A program made the position numbers and the translations under genes. A stretch of DNA of 64,000 nt from Ruminimicrobiellum sp045223915. GTDB taxonomy: Bacteria; Elusimicrobiota; Endomicrobiia; Endomicrobiales; Endomicrobiaceae. The stretch spans positions 62,001-126,000 of the forward strand of contig JBGUZU010000005.1 of the NCBI GenBank assembly GCA_045223915.1, given 5' to 3'. Shown piece by piece: positions 8,568 to 16,600 of this stretch (position 1 is its first letter; each line of letters opens with the position of its first letter). The notes under the pieces were generated by a model. The model saw nothing but the letters and a program-made list of their open reading frames with translations. It was not told the origin of the DNA and did no database searches.

Positions 8568-9461
8568 ATGTCCGAAAATTTAAGTTCAAAAATCGGTGGT
8601 CAAGAAAAGGTTGTCAATAAAACCGGATTGCCATTGGATTATGGTGATACAAAAATAACAATTTTGCCCAGAGATCCTATCTGTATTTTCGCTTATTGGT
8701 CTGTTTCGGGTGAATATTTGGATAAATTGAAACAACAATATGGGGAATCTGTTTTTGCAGATGCAAAATTGGTTATAAGAGTTTATGATACTACGGATAT
8801 AAGTTTCGACGGAAATAATGCTAACAGATACTTTGATGTTTTTGTTACACCTCAGTCTGACAGTTGGTATATAAATGTCGGTGAATTTAACAGATGTTGG
8901 TGTGCGGATTTAGGTTATTTAACAAAAGACGGAAAGTTTATTTCCGTTGCAAGATCCAACAAGGTTAGTATGCCCAGATACGGAGTATCAAATATTACCG
9001 ATGAACAATGGGCATTGTTACAAATAGAGTTTGAAAAATTATTAAAAATATCCGGTGTAAATCAAGTTGGAATGAGCTCATTTGATATAGCAAAACTCAT
9101 GAGAGAAAGATGGGAAGAAATTGTTTCCATTTCTTTGCCAAGTTCTCATTCTCATATCAGCAGCAGTTCAAGTTCATTTAAAACACATCCTTCTTATACA
9201 CCTGAAAACAGCGGTAATGCCGTAAACAAAGAAAAAAGTTTTTGGTTAAGAGCAGACACCGAGATAATAATTAACGGAGCTACCGAACCTGATGCAAGTT
9301 TAACATTAAAAGGACAACCTATAAGGTTGGCTGCAGATGGTTCCTTCTCTGTTAGATTTTATTTGCCGAACGGTGAAGACAAGTATACAATAGAAGCCGT
9401 ATCAAGTGACGGCACAATGAAAAAGAATATCACTTTTGAAGTAAAAAAAGATACTAAATAA
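8568..9461 (+). CDS. DUF4912 domain protein with C-terminal Ig-like domain
   Basis: 297 residues without signal peptide. The N-terminal half (about 20-135) fits DUF4912: LPRDPICIFAYWSVSGEYL, then VIRVYDTTDI and WYINVGEFNRCWCADLGYL, a beta-sandwich that looks like a carbohydrate- or ligand-binding fold. A Ser/His-rich linker (about 185-215) leads to a small Ig-like sandwich (about 222-297) with INGATEPDASLTL and GSFSVRFYLPNGE. The function of DUF4912 is not established. It stands 25 bases before a GH57 DUF1957-type enzyme, an association I recall from several deep-branching phyla, which suggests a glycogen or alpha-glucan role. That role is inference. Confidence 0.8.
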   Translation: MSENLSSKIGGQEKVVNKTGLPLDYGDTKITILPRDPICIFAYWSVSGEYLDKLKQQYGESVFADAKLVIRVYDTTDISFDGNNANRYFDVFVTPQSDSWYINVGEFNRCWCADLGYLTKDGKFISVARSNKVSMPRYGVSNITDEQWALLQIEFEKLLKISGVNQVGMSSFDIAKLMRERWEEIVSISLPSSHSHISSSSSSFKTHPSYTPENSGNAVNKEKSFWLRADTEIIINGATEPDASLTLKGQPIRLAADGSFSVRFYLPNGEDKYTIEAVSSDGTMKKNITFEVKKDTK

Positions 9462-9486
9462 AAATTTATAGTAGTTCGGAATATTA

Positions 9487-11076
9487 ATGGATAATAAAGG
9501 TTATTGGTGTCTTCAACTACATGCTCATTTGCCTTTCGTTCGTCATCCAAACTTTCCTGATTTTTTGGAAGAGGATTGGCTATATGAGGCCATAACGGAA
9601 ACATACATCCCACTTTTATCTGTTTTTGAAAATTTTGTAAGAGATAATATTAATTTTGCAGTAACTATGACTATTACTCCTTCTCTTGCAAATATGTTGG
9701 CAGACCCTTTATTACAATCAAGATATTATGCAAAATTAAATAAACTTATAGAACTGGCCGAAAAAGAAGTAATAAGAACAATAAATGTACCGGAATATCA
9801 TTCCGTTGCTTTGATGTATGAACGCAATTTTAAAACTTGCAGAACGATTTGGGAAAAATATCACGGCAATATACTTACCGGTTTTAAAAATCTTCAAGAT
9901 GCCGGAAAACTTGAAATTATTACTTGTTGTGCTACCCACGGTTTCTTGCCTTTAATGACAAACGAAACTGCTCAAAGAGCGCAGATACAGGTTGCGGTTA
10001 AAGATTATGAAAAACATTTCGGAAGAAAACCTAACGGAATATGGCTTGCCGAGTGTGCTTATACTTACGGTATAGAAAAATTTTTGAAAGAAGCTCAGAT
10101 AAGATTTTTCTTCATGGAATCTCACGGAATATTATATGCTGTTCCAAGACCGAAATACGGAGTTTTTGCTCCGATATATTGCAAAAACGGAGTGGCTGCT
10201 TTCAGCAGAGATATGGAAACGGCACATCAGGTATGGAGTGCGGAATGCGGGTATCCCGGAGATGTTGACTATAGAGAATTTTACAGAGATTTAGCTTACG
10301 ATTTGGATTACGACTATATAAGACCTTATTTGCATTCCGACGGAGTAAGAAGAAATATAGGTGTAAAATATTGCAGAATAACAGGCAAGGTTCCGTTAAA
10401 CGAAAAGCAACCTTATAATCCGGAATGGGCAAATAATAAGGCAAAAATGCATGCCGAAAATTTTGTGTTTAACAGAACCAAACAGATAGAACATTTGCAG
10501 GGTATTATGCAAAAAGAGCCGTTGGTTGTGTCTATGTATGATGCCGAACTTTTCGGACATTGGTGGTTTGAAGGACCTAATTTTATAAATCATATATTCA
10601 GAACAATGCAAGAAAAAAATGCTTCTTTTAAACCTATAACTCCGGTTCAATATTTGGACAAATTTCCCGTAAATCAAGTTTGTCAACCTTCACCTTCATC
10701 ATGGGGTGATGAGGGATATTATAAAGTATGGTTGAATCCTAAAAACGATTGGATATATAAACATTTAAATATGGCGGCAGACAGAATGGTGGAAATTGCA
10801 ACATCAAATCAATCTGCCGACGGAATAAGATTGAGAGCTTTGAATCAAGCTGCAAGAGAATTGTTACTGGCACAATCTTCGGATTGGGCATTTATTATGA
10901 CGACCGGAACAATGGTTGAATATGCGGAAAAGAGAACAAAAGAACACATATATAACTTCACCACATTATATAACCAAATAAAAAACAATTCTATTGACGA
11001 AGGCTTCCTTTCTAACTTAGAATATGTAAACAATATCTTTTCCGATATTGATTACAGAGTATATATAAGAAATTAA
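9487..11076 (+). CDS. Glycoside hydrolase family 57 (DUF1957-type), probable 1,4-alpha-glucan branching enzyme
   Basis: A cytoplasmic 529-residue protein. GH57 motifs in order: LHAHLPFVRHP at the N-terminus, TCCATHGFLPLM, IWLAECAYTYG with the presumed nucleophile E189, and MYDAELFGHWWFEGP with the presumed acid/base D352. The helical C-terminal part has SSDWAFIMTTGTMVEYAEKR, typical of the DUF1957 subgroup. Characterised members (Thermus, Thermococcus) form alpha-1,6 branches in glucans by transglycosylation. Length agrees with the family. The catalytic pair and the tryptophan-rich acceptor region support branching rather than plain amylase activity, but I cannot exclude 4-alpha-glucanotransferase or hydrolase activity. 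Glycogen storage is suggested, although no glycogen synthase is in the window. Confidence 0.88.
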   Translation: MDNKGYWCLQLHAHLPFVRHPNFPDFLEEDWLYEAITETYIPLLSVFENFVRDNINFAVTMTITPSLANMLADPLLQSRYYAKLNKLIELAEKEVIRTINVPEYHSVALMYERNFKTCRTIWEKYHGNILTGFKNLQDAGKLEIITCCATHGFLPLMTNETAQRAQIQVAVKDYEKHFGRKPNGIWLAECAYTYGIEKFLKEAQIRFFFMESHGILYAVPRPKYGVFAPIYCKNGVAAFSRDMETAHQVWSAECGYPGDVDYREFYRDLAYDLDYDYIRPYLHSDGVRRNIGVKYCRITGKVPLNEKQPYNPEWANNKAKMHAENFVFNRTKQIEHLQGIMQKEPLVVSMYDAELFGHWWFEGPNFINHIFRTMQEKNASFKPITPVQYLDKFPVNQVCQPSPSSWGDEGYYKVWLNPKNDWIYKHLNMAADRMVEIATSNQSADGIRLRALNQAARELLLAQSSDWAFIMTTGTMVEYAEKRTKEHIYNFTTLYNQIKNNSIDEGFLSNLEYVNNIFSDIDYRVYIRN

Positions 11077-11081
11077 ATAAA

Positions 11082-12326
11082 ATGTTATTAACAACAACAA
11101 ATATTTTAATAACTATCGCATTTAGTGTTGCTGTAATATTGTTAATTTATATGTTTTTACAAAACAGAAAATTACAATATAGAGTTGCTAAATTAAGATA
11201 TCAAATAAATTCAACAGAAGAGAAACTGCAACTTCATACAATTGATATAGATAATTTGATAATGATGTTGGCCAGTATTCATGAATTCGGGGTTACTGCT
11301 ACAGGTCTTTTGTCTAAAGAAGAAGTATCTCAAACCGTTGTTGATACTGCATGTTCAATTATTCATTCCGATTTGGCATCATTGATGCTTATTAATCCGG
11401 AAAATGAACTTTATATTATATCCTCGAAGGGATTGTCGGAAAAAGTAAAAAAAGAAACGAAAATGAAAATCGGTGAAGGTATTGCCGGAAGAGTGGCAAG
11501 TACCGGGAAATATATTTTCGTTGAAAATATTGAAACAGATGTCAGGTTTTTAAGACCTAATGACGATGACAGATATGTTTCAAAATCCTTTATTTCCGTT
11601 CCTTTGAAAGTAAAGAGCAGAGTGATAGGTGTATTGAATATAAACTCTCCTAAAAACAAAAAACAATTTAATGATAGAGATCTGAAATTGATTACAATTT
11701 TGGCAGATCAGGCAGCAATGAGATTGGATAATATAGAACTATTCAATAATTTGCAGTCTTTTTATTTCGAAATGGTTCAAACATTAGCAAGAACGATAGA
11801 TGCAAAAGATGCATATACTTTTGATCATGCCGACAGAGCAAGAAAATATGCCAAAGCGATAGCTGTTAAAATGAATTTACCATATACGATTGTAAGAAAT
11901 ATAGAATATGCGGCACTTATGCATGATATCGGTAAAATAGGAATTGCCGATAATATATTATTGAAGAAAGAAAAGTTAACAGAAAAAGAAATAAAAATGT
12001 TAAGAACACATCCTATAATAGGAAATAAAATTTTGGCTCCCGTTAAGTTTTTGTCACCGGTAGCTCCAATGGTTTTATATCATCAGGAGTGGTATGACGG
12101 TTCAGGGTATCCTGAAGGACTTGCAAAAGAAGAAATTCCGTTGGGTGCAAGAATAGTTGCCGTAATAGATGCTTATGATGCAATGACTTCGGATCGTCCG
12201 TATAGAAAGGCATTGCCCATAAAAACTGCAGTTAAAGAATTGAAAGAGGGAGCAGGTACGCAGTTTGATCCGAAAATAGTAGATATATTTATTAATATTT
12301 TGAAGGAAGAAAAACTTTTAGATTGA
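11082..12326 (+). CDS. Membrane-anchored GAF / HD-GYP protein, probable c-di-GMP phosphodiesterase
   Basis: 414 residues: an N-terminal transmembrane helix (about 7-25), a short coiled coil, a GAF domain (about 60-215, with KIGEGIAGRVASTGKYIFV) and an HD-GYP domain (about 225-410). The HD-GYP domain keeps H281-D282 in HDIGKIG, the HPIIGNKIL and HQEWYDGSGYPEGL motifs (GYP at 342-344) and IVAVIDAYDAMTSDRPYR. HD-GYP enzymes linearise cyclic di-GMP, and the GAF part would sense a small ligand. It starts 5 bases after the GH57 gene and ends 1 base before rsmI, within a tight operon. No diguanylate cyclase is in the window, so the signalling partner is elsewhere. Confidence 0.88.
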   Translation: MLLTTTNILITIAFSVAVILLIYMFLQNRKLQYRVAKLRYQINSTEEKLQLHTIDIDNLIMMLASIHEFGVTATGLLSKEEVSQTVVDTACSIIHSDLASLMLINPENELYIISSKGLSEKVKKETKMKIGEGIAGRVASTGKYIFVENIETDVRFLRPNDDDRYVSKSFISVPLKVKSRVIGVLNINSPKNKKQFNDRDLKLITILADQAAMRLDNIELFNNLQSFYFEMVQTLARTIDAKDAYTFDHADRARKYAKAIAVKMNLPYTIVRNIEYAALMHDIGKIGIADNILLKKEKLTEKEIKMLRTHPIIGNKILAPVKFLSPVAPMVLYHQEWYDGSGYPEGLAKEEIPLGARIVAVIDAYDAMTSDRPYRKALPIKTAVKELKEGAGTQFDPKIVDIFINILKEEKLLD

Positions 12327-12327
12327 T

Positions 12328-13038
12328 ATGAGTAATGCAACTTTATTTGTAGTTCCAACTCCGATAGGAAATTTGGAAGATATAACTTTAAGAGCAATAA
12401 GAATATTGCAAGAAGTTGATACTGTAGTTTGCGAAGACACAAGACAGACAATTAAATTATTATCTCATTTAAAAATATCAAAACCGTTAATCAGTTTTTA
12501 TACACAAAATCAATTAAGAAGAATACCTCAAATAATTTCTATGCTTGAAAACGGTAAAAGTGTTGCTTTGGTTTCGGATTGCGGAACGCCTGCGATTTCC
12601 GATCCCGGATATTACCTTATAAAAGAAGCCATAGATAAAAATATAAATGTTGTTCCGTTACCGGGAGCATGTGCTTTGATAACGGCTCTAGTAGGTTCCG
12701 GGCTTACTACCGATTCATTTGTCTTTCTTGGATTTTTAAAGAAAAAAACAGGAAAGATGAAGAAAGAATTGGAGCAGGCAAAATCTATTCAAAAAACAAT
12801 TGTTTTTTATGAATCTCCACACAGGATTTTAAAAACTTTAGATGTTTGCAAAGAAGTATTCGGTGAACAAACTAAAATTGTTTTAGCAAGAGAACTTACA
12901 AAAAAATTCGAAGAATTTATAAGAGGAACGATTAAATCCGTTTCCGAAGAAATGACAAACAGAGAGATACTCGGTGAATTTATTGTTTTGGTTGAACCGT
13001 TACAAGAAAAATTATCGGCAACTGATTCCGAAGACTGA
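12328..13038 (+). CDS. rsmI: 16S rRNA (cytidine1402-2'-O)-methyltransferase
   Basis: RsmI uses SAM to methylate the 2'-OH of C1402 in the ribosomal decoding centre. The 236-residue sequence has the family marks TLFVVPTPIGNLEDITLRA, VVCEDTRQTIKLLSHL, SDCGTPAISDPGYYL, PLPGACALITALVGSG and FYESPHRILKTL. It is slightly shorter than the Escherichia coli protein and lacks a long C-terminal HTH tail. The ATG is 1 base after the stop of the HD-GYP gene, so translation is probably coupled; no separate ribosome site is seen. It closes the operon. Confidence 0.95.
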   Translation: MSNATLFVVPTPIGNLEDITLRAIRILQEVDTVVCEDTRQTIKLLSHLKISKPLISFYTQNQLRRIPQIISMLENGKSVALVSDCGTPAISDPGYYLIKEAIDKNINVVPLPGACALITALVGSGLTTDSFVFLGFLKKKTGKMKKELEQAKSIQKTIVFYESPHRILKTLDVCKEVFGEQTKIVLARELTKKFEEFIRGTIKSVSEEMTNREILGEFIVLVEPLQEKLSATDSED

Positions 13039-13066
13039 TATTTTACATCTTTTTTACATGTTTTTG

Positions 13067-13095
13067 TTGAAAAATCAATATATATAGACTATAAT
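13067..13095 (+). promoter_or_regulatory. Promoter of the small membrane protein; predicted leaderless transcript
   Basis: TTGAAA at 13067-13072, a 17-base spacer and TATAAT at 13090-13095. Only 6 bases separate the -10 box from the ATG at 13102, so the expected first transcribed base is the A of the start codon. Confidence 0.75.
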
Positions 13096-13101
13096 TATCA
13101 T

Positions 13102-13602
13102 ATGAAAGTGTCTTTAAAAAATAAAGCATTATCATTTTTTGTTGTGCTTTTTTTGATGTTTAATTTTATGTCTTTGACAATAACAAACATCAGCAATACG
13201 GACGTTGTTAAGTCGAGCATATTTGAACATTTTTTTGCCGTGAAAACATTTTCGGATGATATAATAGCCAATATGCTTTCACAAAAGATGAATGGCACCA
13301 AACAACAAAAAAGTAACAAAGATACCGATAAAAAAGATTTTAACAAAATAACCGAATTTTTGGTACCTTCGATAGTATATAAGACATTGTTAAATTCCGG
13401 TTTTAGTTTTAATAATGTCAATAATGGTGTTCTTTTCTTAATAAATTATTTGAGTAAAGAAATAGAATATCCGTTAAAAATACCATTTTGGCTGTTAAGC
13501 GTTTTTCTGCTATTATTAACAAAAATATTATTTAATGTTTTACCTAGATCTATATCAGTTGATTATAATAAAATGAATATAGAAAGGGCTTGTATTGTGT
13601 AA
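13102..13602 (+). CDS. Small membrane protein of unknown function upstream of the giant gene
   Basis: 166 residues that I do not recognise. There is a hydrophobic N-terminal segment (about 10-29) like a signal anchor or uncleaved signal peptide, a Lys/Asp-rich hydrophilic stretch (about 60-78), and a second transmembrane helix near the end (about 127-148) with a short basic tail. The predicted form is a bitopic or hairpin inner-membrane protein with an exported loop. It has a consensus promoter and no Shine-Dalgarno, and its last codons form the left arm of an intrinsic terminator that precedes the giant gene by 12 bases. The tight pairing suggests a functional link with the giant protein, for example insertion or anchoring, but this is a guess from position only. 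Confidence 0.7.
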   Translation: MKVSLKNKALSFFVVLFLMFNFMSLTITNISNTDVVKSSIFEHFFAVKTFSDDIIANMLSQKMNGTKQQKSNKDTDKKDFNKITEFLVPSIVYKTLLNSGFSFNNVNNGVLFLINYLSKEIEYPLKIPFWLLSVFLLLLTKILFNVLPRSISVDYNKMNIERACIV

Positions 13603-13622
13603 AAACAATACAAGCTTTTTTT
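13588..13622 (+). terminator. Intrinsic terminator / possible attenuator between the small membrane gene and the giant gene
   Basis: A perfect 10-bp stem (13588-13597 with 13606-13615), an 8-base loop and seven Ts (13616-13622). The left arm and loop cover the end and stop codon of the upstream gene. The giant gene's GGAGG begins at 13626. A TATAAT at 13564-13569 with a poor -35 could start a transcript that meets this hairpin first. Confidence 0.85.
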
Positions 13623-13634
13623 ATTGGAGGTAAT

Positions 13635-16600
13635 ATGAAAATTTTTATAAAAACCCAAAAGTTTATAAGTGTTATAACAGCACTTTGTTTGTTGATATCT
13701 TTTGTTATAGGACCTACTGCAGCCAATGCTATGACAAATGAAGAAGCGACGGCAAAATACAAACAAATATTCAAAGATTTCATGTTGCCTTACAATTACG
13801 GTCAAATAACGAGTTCTCATTATGCAGGAACAGACAGGGTAATAATAAATATACAAGATTTGCATTGTCATCCAAAAGTTCAAAAAAACATCAGTAACAT
13901 AATAGAAATATTCGATAAAAGTTTCGGAGTAAAAAAAGTTTACTTGGAAGGTGTTTACGGACAGTTGAGCACGAGATGGATAACAGACAGAATAGATAAT
14001 GTAAAGAAAGGTGAAATCTTAGAAAAAATGTTGGAAACCGGAAGATTGACAGGTGCGGAATATTATAGTGCAATAAGCGGTAAAACGGAAATAATAAGCG
14101 GATTGGAAGAAAAAATTCCGTATTTGGAAAATTTAAAAAGATTCGGGGAAATAGTAGAAAATCAAGAAAAAATAAATGTAATATTAAAAGCAATCGATGA
14201 ATCTTTATCTAAAGTAAAGCAACAATATTATACTAAAAGACAATATAAATTAGAGGAACTTTCACAAAATTATAGAGAAGGTACAATAACTCCACAGAAA
14301 TATTATGCTTTGTTATCAAAACATATAGAAAAGTTGGGAATAGATTTAAGTAAATATGAAAACACATTTACCTATATAATGCTTTTGGAAATGCAAAAGA
14401 ATTTAGATTATTCAAAAATAACTACCGAATTGCAAAATTTAATTTTATTATTGAGAGAAAATTTAGCAAATTCAGCATATCAGATGTTGGTAGATAATAC
14501 CGAAAATTTTTCAAAGATAGATAAGTTGTACGGATATATAGTAAGAATAAGCAGAGAATTGGGGTTGGATTTAACGGTAAATTTTCCTAATTTGGATAAT
14601 TATTTCGGCTATATAGAATTCAGTCAAAAAATAAATCCTTTGGAATTGATAGTTGAAGAAAAAAAACTAACGGAAGAAATAAATACAAGATTTTCGGAAA
14701 CAAAAGCACAAAGAGAAATTGTGTTTCTTACAAATTTTGAAAAATATTTGAAAGATTATGTAAGCAGTAAAATTACATCCGATGATTATGAATATTATGA
14801 AAAAAATATAGATACATTTAGACAATTATGGAACAAGTATGTAGATGACAGGGTATTAAGTTTGTTGGATGAATACCTTGCCGAAGCCGATAAATTCTAT
14901 AAAATAAACAACGACAGAAATATATATTTTACCAACAATATTTTTACGGAAAAAAATGTGTTGGGTAAACTTGAGACAGAAGTTGAAGCAAAAGGTGACG
15001 TAAACAAAATAATAGACAATATGAAAGGTGTAAAAGAAGTAGATGTTGTAATAACCGGAGGTTTCCATTCTCAAACAGTAACGGAGATATTGAAAAATCA
15101 CGGAGTAAGTTATATTGTTATAACACCTAACGTTACCGATGGCGTTAAACTTGCCGAAGAAACATATTATGAAATAGCAAAAGAACAAAGTAAAATATCT
15201 TTCCAAGCATTGGCAACATTACCGTTTTCCGCATATCCCGAAAATCTTAGAGTAAGAGCTGCCGTAATTGCATTTGGAAGAGATATAGCAAAAGAAATTT
15301 TCCCGAATAAGATAGCTGAAATAGATTCAATAGATACTAAAACTTTTACGGAAGAAGAAACAAATTTAGCACAGCAAATGAAAGATACAAGAGAAATTAT
15401 TTCGGCAAAGTTGTTAGAATCCGATGATAATGGTAATGTCGTAAAAGCAATTTTAGAATTAATAAATAAATATAGCGATAAGCCTGTGTCAGAAGATTTT
15501 TTAAACAAAATAGAGAATACGGAAAATTTTAAAAAATTGCTCGAGAATGTGGAAAGCTTACAAGAAGCTATCAATACTTTAGAAAAAGATAAATTGGGTC
15601 AGGCAATTGCCTTGTTAACAAAAACAGTTGGAGAATATATATCTTATGTTGAACAGACTGTAGTGCCTTCGACTGAAGAACAAGTTTCGACAGAACAACA
15701 AGAGCAAAGACAAAAACAGGAATTGATAAAAAAGATAAATGCTGTAAATCTTTCTTTTTTAGACTCGAAATTATTGGAAGATTTAAGAGAGGAAACCAGG
15801 GATAAACTTGATGAAATTCATAGAAAATTTGATGGAAAAGAAATAGAAAGTTTAAGCCTTGCAGAACTGGAAGAATATTGGAAATTGAAAAAGGAAATAT
15901 TGACAATTTTTGAACCGAAAGACGAAAAAGGTGTAAAATCCGTTCTTGAAGAGGTTTTTGCCGATATAGAAGTGTTTGTTAGTTTTATAGGAAATTCTGC
16001 TCCTAAAGGTGATTATGCAAAAATAGCTCTATCTGTTTCTTCTTCTCTTGCTAAGCAACTTAGTCAAAAACTTGGTAGAAGTAGGTTGGGAATTATTTCG
16101 AGTACAACAACCGATGAAGGTAGTATAGATGCCATATCAACAATTGTTGCTCAAATGTATGATGCTTTAATGATATATGTTACTGCAATAGACTACTTAA
16201 AATATGTTGATCCTAAAAAATATCCCGGTTCAAAATATTATCAAGAGATACAAAAACTTGTCGGAAAAATAGATAAGGAATCTTTAATAAAAGATGGAAC
16301 GAATTTGGAAGATTTTTTAACCGCTTTCAAATTTGTTGCGGAAAACGGTGATATATATTCAAAGTCTGTTGCAAAAGCAAATAATACTGATTCTTCGAAT
16401 GTAGCGGTTATAATCGGTGGAGGTAATGTTGCATTAAAAGACGATTTAAAAAATGCAATGGATGAAAAAAATGAAGTCTTTTTAATAAATAGCCGGACAT
16501 TGGCAAAACAATCTCAGGCTCCGGCAATAGATCATAAAAAATTAATGGATTTAAATAGTCCTTATGCCGTAAGTAATGCTGTTCAATTTGTTTTAAATAT

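Noticed and set aside
13590..13634. In-frame upstream start (TTG) for the giant gene
   Set aside because: It lies in the terminator hairpin and would put 15 residues before the signal peptide; GGAGG at 13626 matches the ATG at 13635.
14856..15574. Long antisense open frames inside the giant gene (the same occurs at 24554-24976 and elsewhere)
   Set aside because: They have no ribosome sites, and their composition mirrors the sense codons; AT-rich coding DNA gives such shadows.
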